64,000 nucleotides of DNA from Mycolicibacterium sp. CH28 (GTDB lineage Bacteria; Actinomycetota; Actinomycetes; Mycobacteriales; Mycobacteriaceae). Where the stretch lies: NCBI RefSeq assembly GCF_004745805.1, contig NZ_SRLQ01000014.1, positions 1 through 64,000 of the forward strand, in the 5' to 3' direction. This document shows, in pieces, positions 35,057 to 51,331 of this stretch. Position 1 is the first letter of the stretch; every line of letters starts with the position of its first letter. Position numbers and translations under genes: made by a program. A model generated the notes under the pieces. It ran no database searches and had not been told where the DNA came from. It was given only the letters and a program-made list of their open reading frames with translations.

Positions 35057-35970
35057 TGGCAGCGACATCCGGCCCGAGCGCGCTGGTTCTCGACATCGGC
35101 GGCACCAAGATCGCCGCCGGCCTCGTCGACCGCGAAGGCCGGCTACGTTTCGAGACCCGCCAGGCCACCCCGCGCACCGGTGATCCCGAAGTGGTGTGGG
35201 CCGCCGCGCGGCGCACGATCACCGACGCGCTCGCCGAAGCAGACGGCACCGTCGATGGTGTCGGCATCTCGTCGGCCGGCCCCATCCACACCGCCGACGG
35301 CACCGTCAGCCCGGTCAACATCGCCGCCTGGCGAGGCTTCCCGATCCGTGACCGGGTGGCCGCCGCCGTCCCGGATGTCCCGGTCCGCCTCGCTGGGGAC
35401 GGGCTCTGCATGGCGTTGGGCGAACACTGGCGCGGAGCCGGACAGGGTGCGGCGTTCCTGCTCGGCATGGTGGTCTCCACCGGTATCGGCGGGGGACTGG
35501 TCCTCGACGGCGCGCCCTATAGCGGACGGACCGGGAACGCGGGCCACGTGGGGCACGTCGTCGTCGACACCGACGGGCCGCCGTGCACCTGCGGTGGCCG
35601 CGGCTGCGTCGAGGCGATCGCCAGCGGTCCGCACCTCGCGGGCTGGGCGCGCGAGCAGGGCTGGAGCGGCGCCGACGCCAAGGAACTGGCGGATGACGCC
35701 GCGTCCGGCAACCCGATCGCGCAGCGCGCGTTCCACCGGGGAGCGCGCGCGATCGCGGCGATGATCGCCTCGGTAGGCGCCGTGTGCGACGTGGATCTCG
35801 TCGTCGTCGGTGGTGGAGTGGCCAAGGCCGGACCAGTCCTGTTCGACCCGCTGCGGGAGGCCCTGCATGCCTACACCGGGCTGGATTTTCTGTCCGGGCT
35901 GCGCGTCGTACCCGCCGCGCTGGGCGGGGAAGCCGGGCTGGTCGGCGCCGCCGCACTGCTGCGCGGGTAG
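35056..35970 (+). CDS. ROK-family sugar kinase (Rv0650-like)
   Basis: A 304-residue ROK kinase. The phosphate-binding DIGGTKIAAG is at 13-22, the sugar-binding and catalytic region includes GDGLCMALGEHWRG, and the ROK zinc site is CTCGGRGCVEA with the preceding GHVGHVVVD. ROK members phosphorylate glucose, mannose, N-acetylglucosamine or related sugars with ATP. Following an alpha-mannosidase in one operon, a hexose released by that enzyme is a sensible substrate; the exact sugar is not decided by the sequence. The start ATG overlaps the previous stop by one base (TGATG). Confidence 0.9.
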   Translation: MAATSGPSALVLDIGGTKIAAGLVDREGRLRFETRQATPRTGDPEVVWAAARRTITDALAEADGTVDGVGISSAGPIHTADGTVSPVNIAAWRGFPIRDRVAAAVPDVPVRLAGDGLCMALGEHWRGAGQGAAFLLGMVVSTGIGGGLVLDGAPYSGRTGNAGHVGHVVVDTDGPPCTCGGRGCVEAIASGPHLAGWAREQGWSGADAKELADDAASGNPIAQRAFHRGARAIAAMIASVGAVCDVDLVVVGGGVAKAGPVLFDPLREALHAYTGLDFLSGLRVVPAALGGEAGLVGAAALLRG

Positions 35971-36014
35971 CGCTGCTGCTCGCGCTAGAGAACCGCAGGC
36001 AGTGTGCACGCGTT

Positions 36015-36044
36015 TTGGCTGATCGCGGGAGGCCGCGCTATCCT
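36015..36044 (+). promoter_or_regulatory. Promoter of the rplJ-rplL operon
   Basis: TTGGCT (36015-36020) and TATCCT (36039-36044) with an 18-base spacer form a good sigma-A type promoter. Transcription should start near 36051, giving a leader of about 205 bases before rplJ. Confidence 0.7.
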
Positions 36045-36050
36045 TGCTCA

Positions 36051-36255
36051 GTTCCACCGAAGACCGTCGGTCACCGAGTAATCGGTTGAAGGTCCGGGAA
36101 ATCCCGGCGACCCACGCAGGAGGACGAGGCTCGAATGCTGCGCGTCAGCGTTCGTCTGTACGCCCCGGCCGTTCTGCGCCCGGGGCGTTCGTCGTTTCCA
36201 GGCCCGGCCTGCGTTCGAGGTGGTGCACCCCAGTACCCACCACAAGGAGGCATGT
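36051..36255 (+). ncRNA. L10-leader (ribosomal protein autoregulatory RNA)
   Basis: The untranslated region before rplJ in bacteria is bound by L10(L12)4 to repress translation of its own operon. Here the stretch 36060-36125 has the expected elements: a GGTCCGGGAAATCCCGG hairpin region and a GCAGGAGG block. Further on, a GC-rich hairpin (36161-36168 with 36180-36187) followed by a partly T-rich run could act as an attenuator. Boundaries are approximate. Confidence 0.7.
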
Positions 36256-36795
36256 ATGGCCAAGGCTGACAAAGCCACCGCAGTTGCCGACATCGCCGAA
36301 CAGTTCAAGGCCTCGACGGCCACTGTCGTCACCGAGTATCGCGGCCTGACCGTGGCCAACCTGGCCGAGCTGCGTCGCTCGCTGGCCGGCAGTGCCACCT
36401 ACACGGTCGCCAAGAACACGCTGGTCAAGCGTGCCGCGGCGGAAGCCGGGATCGAGGGGCTCGACGAACTGTTCGCCGGTCCGACCGCCATCGCGTTCGT
36501 CAACGGCGAGCCCGTCGACGCCGCCAAGGCGATCAAGAAGTTCGCCAAGGAAAACAAGGCCCTGGTCATCAAGGGCGGCTACATGGACGGCCGCGCGTTG
36601 AGCCTCTCCGAGGTCGAGCGCATCGCCGACCTGGAGTCGCGCGAGGTGCTGCTGGCGCGTGTCGCCGGTGCCTTGAAGGCGAAGCAGGCCCAAGCCGCAG
36701 CGCTGTTCGCGGCCCCCGCGTCCCAGGTCGCACGCCTGGCCGCGGCTCTGCAAGAGAAGAAGGCCTCAGAGGGTTCAGCAGAACCCGCCGCCTGA
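36256..36795 (+). CDS. rplJ: 50S ribosomal protein L10
   Basis: A 179-residue ribosomal stalk protein, the anchor that holds L7/L12 dimers on the ribosome and also binds its own leader RNA. The N-terminal RNA-binding domain (to about 130) has TVVTEYRGLTVANLAELRR and KNTLVKRAA, and the C-terminal helix that binds L12 contains alanine-rich segments. An AAGGAGG just before the ATG is a strong ribosome site. It is followed by rplL after 43 bases, and the order matches all mycobacteria. Confidence 0.98.
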   Translation: MAKADKATAVADIAEQFKASTATVVTEYRGLTVANLAELRRSLAGSATYTVAKNTLVKRAAAEAGIEGLDELFAGPTAIAFVNGEPVDAAKAIKKFAKENKALVIKGGYMDGRALSLSEVERIADLESREVLLARVAGALKAKQAQAAALFAAPASQVARLAAALQEKKASEGSAEPAA

Positions 36796-36838
36796 GTCCG
36801 CCCAAACCACACCACACCGATAGAGAAAAGGAACCACC

Positions 36839-37225
<387 letters not shown>

Positions 37226-37234
37226 TTCAGACCA

Positions 37235-37279
37235 CGAAAAATCCCCCGCGGGCCGGCTGTGCCCGCGGGGGATTTTTCG
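37235..37279 (+). terminator. Rho-independent terminator after rplL
   Basis: A perfect 19-base stem (37235-37253 with 37261-37279) around a seven-base loop has CCCCCGCGGGC at its core and an A-run on the left pairing with a T-run on the right, so it can stop transcription in either direction. Confidence 0.95.
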
Positions 37280-37424
37280 TTGATCGTGCCCCGGCACCCG
37301 GCTGCCGGGGCCGTCGATCACAGGTCGGTACACAAACTCAGTGGCGCAAATACGCGTGCGCTACAGTGACTCAAACCACAGGCCGACACGGCGGTGGTGA
37401 TCGGTGTGGGCGGAAGGATCTCGC

Positions 37425-38474
37425 GTGGGCATTGGTATTCAGGTCGAGGGGTTGACCAAGTCGTTCGGATCCCAGCGTATTTGGGAGGACGTCACCCTGG
37501 ATATCCCGGCCGGCGAGGTCAGTGTTCTGCTCGGCCCGTCGGGTACCGGTAAGTCGGTGTTCTTGAAGTCGTTGATCGGGTTGCTGCGCCCCGAGCGCGG
37601 CAAGATCATCGTCGACGGCACCAACATCATCGAGTGCTCGGCCAAGGAGCTCTACGAGATCCGCACGCTGTTCGGCGTGATGTTCCAGGACGGCGCGTTG
37701 TTCGGCTCGATGAGTCTGTATGACAACACCGCGTTCCCGCTTCGTGAGCACACGAAGAAGAAGGAATCCGAGATCCGCCAGATCGTCATGGAGAAGCTGG
37801 ATCTGGTCGGTCTGGGTGGGGATGAGAACAAGTTCCCCGGTGAGATCTCCGGCGGTATGCGCAAGCGCGCCGGGCTGGCCCGGTCCCTGGTGCTCGACCC
37901 GAAGATCATCCTCTGCGACGAGCCCGACTCCGGTCTGGACCCGGTGCGTACGGCCTACCTGAGCCAGCTGTTGATCGATATCAACGCCCAGATTGACTGC
38001 ACGATCCTGATCGTGACGCACAACATCAACATCGCCCGTACCGTGCCTGACAACATGGGCATGCTGTTCCGCAAGCATCTGGTGATGTTCGGTCCGCGTG
38101 AGGTGTTGCTGACCAGTGACGAGCCCGTGGTCAAGCAGTTCCTCAACGGCCGTCGCCTTGGCCCCATCGGCATGTCCGAGGAGAAGGACGAGGGCACGAT
38201 GGCCGAGGAGCAGGCGCTTGCCGACGCCGGCCACCATGACGGCGGCGTGGAGGAGATCGAAGGCGTGCCGCCGCAGATTCAGGCCACTCCGGGGATGCCC
38301 GAGCGCAAGGCGGTCGCCCGCCGTCAGGCCCGGGTGCGCCAGATCCTGCACACGCTGCCCCCGGTGGCGCAGCAGGCCATCCTCGACGACCTCGAAGGCA
38401 CCCATCAGCTGCCGACCCACACCTTCGTCGGCGAGCCCGCTCACGCCGTTCATCACGACGACGGCGAGCAGTAA
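37425..38474 (+). CDS. mkl: Mce-system ATPase (MceG/Mkl)
   Basis: A 349-residue ABC ATPase that energises the Mce lipid/sterol importers (Mce1-4), whose permease subunits are elsewhere in the genome. The Walker A GPSGTGKS is at 37-44, the signature ISGGMRKRAGLARSL near 145, Walker B IILCDEPDSGLDPV next, and a D-loop/H-loop VTHNINIART. A C-terminal extension of about 90 residues (after GRRLGPIGMSEEKDEGT) is typical of mycobacterial MceG. The GTG at 37425 is chosen because GGAAGG lies seven bases before it. The gene stands alone after the rplL terminator; in M. tuberculosis two genes lie between rplL and mkl. Confidence 0.95.
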   Translation: MGIGIQVEGLTKSFGSQRIWEDVTLDIPAGEVSVLLGPSGTGKSVFLKSLIGLLRPERGKIIVDGTNIIECSAKELYEIRTLFGVMFQDGALFGSMSLYDNTAFPLREHTKKKESEIRQIVMEKLDLVGLGGDENKFPGEISGGMRKRAGLARSLVLDPKIILCDEPDSGLDPVRTAYLSQLLIDINAQIDCTILIVTHNINIARTVPDNMGMLFRKHLVMFGPREVLLTSDEPVVKQFLNGRRLGPIGMSEEKDEGTMAEEQALADAGHHDGGVEEIEGVPPQIQATPGMPERKAVARRQARVRQILHTLPPVAQQAILDDLEGTHQLPTHTFVGEPAHAVHHDDGEQ

Positions 38475-38608
38475 GTCCGAAGCGGGATGTTGGGCGCCGC
38501 CGGCTGACGAATCGGTGACGTCCCGGCGCGGTTGACCAAATTCCGCAGACGGCCGCGCCGGTCAGTGAGTACGTTTTCCCGATCGTCAACACGGGAAGCG
38601 GGTCAGGG

Positions 38609-41600
38609 ATGACGCAGCGGCGGGTTGTGCTGGGCACTGGTGCGGTGGTTCTGGGTCTGGGTGTGGCTCTGCTATCCGGCCCAGCGCTCGCTCACGCTGA
38701 TAGCGGGGGAGCCGGAGAGAGTTCCGGTGGGGCACAAGCCTCCTCCGGCACGTCGAGTCCCGCGCGCGGCAAGTCGACCGCCACCAGCCGCCGGGCGCAG
38801 TCCGCCAACCAGCCGGACACCACGGCGACGGATGACCGGCCGGGGCGCTCCAACCGTGCGACTGCCAAAGCCGCCGCGTCGACCCGGCCGAAGCCCACCT
38901 CGGCGGTCTCGACCCCAGGAGCGACCACGCCGGAGCCGGCCGCCGTCAGCACGCCCAGCGCCGCCGAGACGCCGGCCGCCGCCGTGTCTGCGGCACCGAG
39001 CATCGCCGTCGAGCCGACACCGGCGGCCTCCGGGCTGGGTGTTTCACGCCGCGCCGTCGTGGCCGCCGCCCGCCAGGCACAGATCAACCAGCTGATCGCC
39101 TCGGCCGGCACCGTCACCGCCACCTCGGGTGCTCAGCCTGCTACCGGCCTGGCCGCCACCGCGATGTTCAGTCTGCTCTCGGGTCTTGCGGTCCAGCCCC
39201 GCCAGACCGCGGCGACGACCACCACGGCGTTGGCCCCGGTGACCACATCGGCGCCCCTGTTGCCGGCCGCACCGACCAACGGGGTCACCGGAGTGCTGGT
39301 CGGCCATTCCACGCTGGTAATGCCGGGTGCCTTCATCGGGAACGCCGTCGCCGCCGACTGGTACTTCCCGACCCAGGCCGACGGCAGTGTGAAGGCGCAG
39401 GGTGTGATCTGGCTGCAGCATGGTTTCGCCGCCACCAACACCTTCTACTCCGCGCTCGCCACAAACTTGGCGCAGCAGACCGACAGCATCGTGGTGGCGC
39501 CCACGCTGTCGTCCCTCCCATTGACCTTCTCCGGCGGCTGTCTCACGTGTGTGAGCTCCCAGCAGGCCGCCGCCGCGATGTTCGAAGATCCGAACCGCAC
39601 GGCGCTGCTCGACAGTGCGCTGGCGGCGGGTTACACCGGCGTCGCACTGCCGACGCGGTTCGTGCTGGCCGGGCACTCCGCCGGCGGCGGGTTTGCCACC
39701 GCAACGGCGGCCGACTTCATCACCGGCAGCCCGGTTGCCCAAGACGCCAATCTGGCCGGCGTGGTGATGTTCGACGGTGTCTCCAACGGGGCCCTCGACG
39801 GCAGCCTGGCCCAGCAGCTCTCCGAGCTCAACGGCGTCCCGGTCTACCAGATCGCCGCCCCGGCACAGGGCTGGAACCTCTTCGGTGCGACTACCAACGT
39901 GCTGGGGGCTGCGCGGCCGGGCCAGTTCATCGGTGTTGTCCTCCAAGGCGGCTCGCATGTCGACTCCATGCTCGGGGTCAACCCGCTGTTCGACGCCGTC
40001 CTGCAGTTGGTGACCAAGCCCGTGCCGGCCGGCAACACCGCCGCCACCTACACACTGAGCACCGGGTGGATCAACGACATGTATGCGGGTGCCACCCCCG
40101 AGGACCCGAAGTACGGCCTCTACGCCGCCGCCAACCAGCAGATCATCATGGGGCCCACGGCCGCCTTCGGTCTGCCCGCCGCGCAGGCCAACCAGCTCTC
40201 CTTCGGCGACAAGATCGTCAAGAGCCTCATCGACACCGTGGGTGGCCTCTTCGGATTCCAGCTGCCCGCCCCGGTGAACAGCGGAAACAACGGACTCGAT
40301 CCCAACACTGCCGTCGTAAAGCCGCCGAACACCAACGGCGTTACCGGCGTGCGGACTGGCTCGTCAGTTCTCGACATCCCTTGCGGCCCTTATGGTTACG
40401 TCGCGCCGGCCAACTGGTACTTCCCGACCCAGGCGGACGGCACCGTCCAGGCAAACGGTGTCATCTGGCTGCAGCACGGTTTCCTCGGCTTCAACGACTG
40501 GTACGGCACGTTGGCCCAGCAGCTGGCCCAACAAACGAACAGCATCGTCGTCGCCCCCGACATCTTCTGGTTCAACACTCCGTTGTGCCCGGGCTGCTAC
40601 CTGGGCGGGGAGCAGATGCGTGAGGCCGTCGCCAGCATGTTCGAGGGTTCGCGCTCGGCGTTGAACGTCAGCGCCAACGCCGCCGGTTTCCAGGGCGCGC
40701 TCCCGCAGAAGTTCATCCTGACCGGGCACTCCGCCGGCGGTAATTTCGCCACCGGTGTCGCAGGCCTGATCGCCGACCCGGCCAATAACAACAGCGCCAT
40801 ATCCGACCTTCTCGGCGTGGTGATGTTCGACGGCGTCGCCCAGGCCGACCTCTTCGCCCAGTCGATCGGCTACCTCGATGCGGCCGGCATCCCCGACTAC
40901 CAGATCGCGGGGGCGCCGCAGAGCTGGAACGCCTGGGGCGCCACCACCGAGCAGTACGCCCTGCTGCATCCCGGGCAGTTCACCGGGGTCCAGATCGACA
41001 ACGGCTCGCATACCGACGTCATCGCGGGCGACAACCTCTTCGCGTGGTTGGGCGAGATCGCCAGCGCGATCATCGTCAAACCGTCCCCGCCGGGGGCCAA
41101 GGCCGCGGTGCGCACGCTTGCCACCGGGTGGATCAACGACATCTACGCCGGCACGGGCCCGGGCGACCCGGTTTACGGCACTTACGGCAACCCCAACGAC
41201 GGGACATACGTCCCCAACCAGTCAATCGTCTTGGGTGAAGCCGGGGCTACCACGGTGCCCGCTCCGCCGCCGGTCGATGTCGCCCGGTACGCCAACGGGC
41301 AACCCTGGTACGAGCAGGGCAGCGTCAAGTTGCCGTTCGAGTGGGGTCTGACCAACACCACGGCCACCTACAGCGTCAACCCGGACGGCTCGGTGAAGGT
41401 GGAAAACTCGGGCAACTTCTTGGTACCCAACGGGCCGCGGGTGAACATCGTCGGCACCGCGGTGCCGGTCAACCCGGCCTTCAACACCCGCCTCAATGTC
41501 GGCTTCTTCTTCGGCACACCCGGCAACACCGAGCCAGGCAACTACTGGATCCTGGACTACGCCCCGGATTACAGCTGGGCAATTGTCAGTGACCCGACCG

Positions 41601-41740
41601 GGTTCAGCGGCTACATCCTGACCCGCGACCAGACGGTCCCCGCCGCAGAGTACGACACACTCGTGGCCCGGGCCCGGCAACTCGGGGTGTGGGGGCCCAT
41701 CACGCCCACCCGTCAGGATTCCGCCGCGATAGCCGTCTGA
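38609..41740 (+). CDS. Secreted protein with two tandem alpha/beta-hydrolase domains and a C-terminal lipocalin-like domain
   Basis: A 1043-residue exported protein. A signal peptide (about 1-31, ending in ALAHA) is followed by a Ser/Thr/Ala/Pro-rich region to about 215. Domain 1 (about 223-540) and domain 2 (about 576-870) are copies of one another: each begins NGVTGV, has WYFPTQADG, VIWLQHGF, the nucleophile motif GHSAGG (Ser near 356 and 707), VVMFDGV and TGWINDMYAG or TGWINDIYAG. The last part (about 890-1035) reads like a bacterial lipocalin (Blc): WYEQGSVKLPFEW, YSVNPDGSVKVENSG, NYWILDYAPDYSWAIVSDP and SGYILTRDQ. Its job is unknown; hydrolysis of an envelope lipid with the lipocalin as lipid carrier is an inference. 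No RBS stands out. Confidence 0.85.
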   Translation: MTQRRVVLGTGAVVLGLGVALLSGPALAHADSGGAGESSGGAQASSGTSSPARGKSTATSRRAQSANQPDTTATDDRPGRSNRATAKAAASTRPKPTSAVSTPGATTPEPAAVSTPSAAETPAAAVSAAPSIAVEPTPAASGLGVSRRAVVAAARQAQINQLIASAGTVTATSGAQPATGLAATAMFSLLSGLAVQPRQTAATTTTALAPVTTSAPLLPAAPTNGVTGVLVGHSTLVMPGAFIGNAVAADWYFPTQADGSVKAQGVIWLQHGFAATNTFYSALATNLAQQTDSIVVAPTLSSLPLTFSGGCLTCVSSQQAAAAMFEDPNRTALLDSALAAGYTGVALPTRFVLAGHSAGGGFATATAADFITGSPVAQDANLAGVVMFDGVSNGALDGSLAQQLSELNGVPVYQIAAPAQGWNLFGATTNVLGAARPGQFIGVVLQGGSHVDSMLGVNPLFDAVLQLVTKPVPAGNTAATYTLSTGWINDMYAGATPEDPKYGLYAAANQQIIMGPTAAFGLPAAQANQLSFGDKIVKSLIDTVGGLFGFQLPAPVNSGNNGLDPNTAVVKPPNTNGVTGVRTGSSVLDIPCGPYGYVAPANWYFPTQADGTVQANGVIWLQHGFLGFNDWYGTLAQQLAQQTNSIVVAPDIFWFNTPLCPGCYLGGEQMREAVASMFEGSRSALNVSANAAGFQGALPQKFILTGHSAGGNFATGVAGLIADPANNNSAISDLLGVVMFDGVAQADLFAQSIGYLDAAGIPDYQIAGAPQSWNAWGATTEQYALLHPGQFTGVQIDNGSHTDVIAGDNLFAWLGEIASAIIVKPSPPGAKAAVRTLATGWINDIYAGTGPGDPVYGTYGNPNDGTYVPNQSIVLGEAGATTVPAPPPVDVARYANGQPWYEQGSVKLPFEWGLTNTTATYSVNPDGSVKVENSGNFLVPNGPRVNIVGTAVPVNPAFNTRLNVGFFFGTPGNTEPGNYWILDYAPDYSWAIVSDPTGFSGYILTRDQTVPAAEYDTLVARARQLGVWGPITPTRQDSAAIAV

Positions 41741-42111
41741 GCCCCGCGGGACTTTTCCACACCAAACACGGTCCTAACGCTTGACGGAAAGCCGCAAACG
41801 GGTCAGTCTGTTGACCAGCATGTGTGTACGGGTAGTGAGATCGCCAGCCAGCGTCAGTCCGCCCAGCATGCGGTGGTTGAGGAATGCGCCGTTCTGCGCT
41901 ATTGTTGGACGTTGCGCTGGCTGCCTCCTGCCCACCTCAACCTGCACCTGACCGCGGTCCCTAGCCTGAGCCCTGACTTTCCAGCTCAGAGACCTATGTG
42001 CGTGTCGTGTGTTCGGGGACGGGCCTCGAGTAGGCCAGCCGAACCGACGCAGATATCGCGGCCATACGGACGTTGTCCGGGCAGTCGCATTAGGTGCTGG
42101 AAGGATGCATC
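41741..42111 (+). promoter_or_regulatory. rpoB-rpoC promoter and long leader
   Basis: No gene is present. TTGAGG (41877-41882) and TATTGT (41900-41905), spaced by 17 bases, form a good sigma-A promoter, with a predicted start near 41912 and a leader of about 200 bases. Two weaker TTGACG/TTGACC elements at 41781 and 41811 could be -35 regions of further upstream promoters but lack a good -10 partner. No terminator-like hairpin was found behind the hydrolase gene. Confidence 0.65.
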
Positions 42112-45606
<3,495 letters not shown>

Positions 45607-45643
45607 TTAGTATTTCTAGTCCCGAAAGGGGAAAGGGAGTTAC

Positions 45644-49597
<3,954 letters not shown>

Positions 49598-49608
49598 TCA
49601 CCACAGGA

Positions 49609-49638
49609 AAGGCCCCGGCTTCGGCCGGGGCCTTTTCT
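49609..49638 (+). terminator. Rho-independent terminator after rpoC
   Basis: An 11-base GC-rich stem (GGCCCCGGC with its complement) around a TTCG tetraloop is followed by TTTT, 12 bases after the rpoC stop. Confidence 0.93.
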
Positions 49639-49684
49639 GCGCGCCGGGAACGCCGACGGGCTTGGGCGGGATGTGTACCGCGCC

Positions 49685-49690
49685 TAGACT
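49685..49690 (+). promoter_or_regulatory. -10 element for a leaderless end (nfo) mRNA
   Basis: TAGACT matches the mycobacterial TANNNT pattern, and its last base is eight positions before the GTG start of the endonuclease gene. There is no ribosome site, so translation probably begins at the very 5' end of the message. Confidence 0.55.
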
Positions 49691-49697
49691 CGGATTC

Positions 49698-50450
49698 GTG
49701 CTCATCGGTTCCCATGTCCGCTCGGACGATCCGTTGGCGGCAGCGGCGTCCGACGATGCTGAAGTCGTGCAGTTCTTCCTCGGCGACCCGCAGAGCTGGA
49801 AGAAGCCGAAGCCCCGTGAGGACGCCGAGCTGCTGCGCACGTCGTCCGTCCCGATCTACGTCCACGCGCCGTATCTGATCAACGTGGCCTCGGCTAACAA
49901 TCGCGTCCGTATCCCGTCGCGCAAGATCCTGCAGGACACCTGCGATGCTGCCGCCGAGATCGCCGCGACGGCGGTGATCGTGCACGGCGGTCACGCCGAC
50001 GACAACGATATGGAAGCCGGCTTCGAGCGCTGGGCTAAAGCGCTGGCACAGTTGGACACTGACGTGCCGGTGTACCTGGAGAACACCGCCGGCGGTGACC
50101 ATGCGATGGCCCGCCACTTCGACACCATCGGCCGGCTCTGGGAACGCATTGGCGACACCGGCATCGGGTTTTGTCTCGACACCTGCCACGCGTGGGCGGC
50201 TGGCGAAGAGCTGCTGGATGCCGTCGAACGCATCAAGGCGATCACCGGCCGTATCGATCTGGTGCACTGCAACGACTCCCGCGACGGCAAGGGCTCGGGC
50301 GCTGATCGGCACGCGAATTTCGGTGCGGGACAGATCGATCCGCAGCTGTTGGTGGCTGTCGTCGAGGCCGCCGATGCACCGGTGATCTGCGAGACGGCCG
50401 ACGAGGGCCGCAAGGACGACATCGCCTTCCTGCGCGAACACCTCGGCTAG
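49698..50450 (+). CDS. end: Endonuclease IV (AP endonuclease)
   Basis: A 250-residue AP endonuclease of the TIM-barrel Nfo family, which cuts the backbone at abasic sites in base-excision repair. The zinc ligands are in the expected motifs: HAPYLINVASAN, IVHGGH, YLENTAGG, GFCLDTCHAW, LVHCNDSRD and ICETAD. The GTG at 49698 gives the same N-terminus (LIGSHV) as M. tuberculosis End; a longer frame back into the rpoC terminator is rejected. It is followed by the lipoprotein gene after two bases. Confidence 0.96.
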   Translation: MLIGSHVRSDDPLAAAASDDAEVVQFFLGDPQSWKKPKPREDAELLRTSSVPIYVHAPYLINVASANNRVRIPSRKILQDTCDAAAEIAATAVIVHGGHADDNDMEAGFERWAKALAQLDTDVPVYLENTAGGDHAMARHFDTIGRLWERIGDTGIGFCLDTCHAWAAGEELLDAVERIKAITGRIDLVHCNDSRDGKGSGADRHANFGAGQIDPQLLVAVVEAADAPVICETADEGRKDDIAFLREHLG

Positions 50451-50452
50451 CC

Positions 50453-51316
50453 GTGCGGGCCCGCGGAATCGCCTTGCTGGGGGCATTGCTGCTGGTAGCG
50501 GCTTGCGGACCGTCGGGGGCGGTCGCGCGACCGTTCGGCCCGGGGGCCAGCGTGCACACGATCAATGTCGGCGGCGTCGACCGTGGCTATCGGCTGTACA
50601 TCCCGGCGGGGCTTCCGCCGGCGGCATCGCTGGTCGTCATGCTGCACGGCTGGACGGGCAGCGCGACGCAGGCTGAACGGGTGTACGGCTGGAATCAGCT
50701 CGCCGATTCTGCGAAGTTCGTCGTCGCCTACCCCGAAGGGGTCGGGGGCTCGTGGAATGCCGGAGCCGGTGGGTCGCCGACATCGGATCAAGCCGGCTGC
50801 TGCGGACGCGCCAGCAGGGACGGTGTCGACGACGTCGGCTTCGTCACCGCCGCGGTCCGCGAGATCGTCGCCAACGTGGGCATCGACCCCGCCCGCATCT
50901 ATGCCGCCGGAATCAGCAACGGTGGCATGCTGGCGTACAAACTGGCCTGTGACAGTGCGGTATTCGCGGCCATCGGTCCCGACTCGGCGACTCAGCTCGA
51001 TGCCTGTCCGGCGCCGCACCCGACATCGGTGCTGCACATCCATGGCACCGGCGACCGGTTGATCCGCTACGACGGTGAGCCTGGCACCGCCGTCCCTATC
51101 AAGACTCCGCCGCCGCCCGACCTGAACGCGTTCTGGCGCACCGTCGACCAGTGCCAACCTCCGGAGACGACGGTCGACGGGGGACTGACGACGTCGGTGG
51201 CTGACTGTCCGAGTGGGCGCAGCGTCGAGTTGATCACGGTCGCCGGCGGTGGTCACGAATGGCCGTCGTTCGCCACGCAGCGAATGTGGGACTTCTTCGC
51301 TGCCCACCCGGGATGA
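50453..51316 (+). CDS. lpqP: LpqP-like lipoprotein, PHB-depolymerase-type esterase
   Basis: A 287-residue exported lipoprotein. The signal peptide ends in VAAC with the lipid-modified Cys18. The mature part is an alpha/beta hydrolase of the polyhydroxybutyrate depolymerase (feruloyl-esterase-like) family, with LVVMLHGWTGSA as oxyanion loop, the nucleophile Ser155 in AGISNGGML, and the His in AGGGHEWPSF. It probably hydrolyses an ester in the envelope or surroundings; the substrate is not known. The start is a GTG two bases after the endonuclease stop, in the order found in M. tuberculosis (end-lpqP). Confidence 0.9.
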   Translation: MRARGIALLGALLLVAACGPSGAVARPFGPGASVHTINVGGVDRGYRLYIPAGLPPAASLVVMLHGWTGSATQAERVYGWNQLADSAKFVVAYPEGVGGSWNAGAGGSPTSDQAGCCGRASRDGVDDVGFVTAAVREIVANVGIDPARIYAAGISNGGMLAYKLACDSAVFAAIGPDSATQLDACPAPHPTSVLHIHGTGDRLIRYDGEPGTAVPIKTPPPPDLNAFWRTVDQCQPPETTVDGGLTTSVADCPSGRSVELITVAGGGHEWPSFATQRMWDFFAAHPG

Positions 51317-51331
51317 TCGCCAGGCGTCGCT

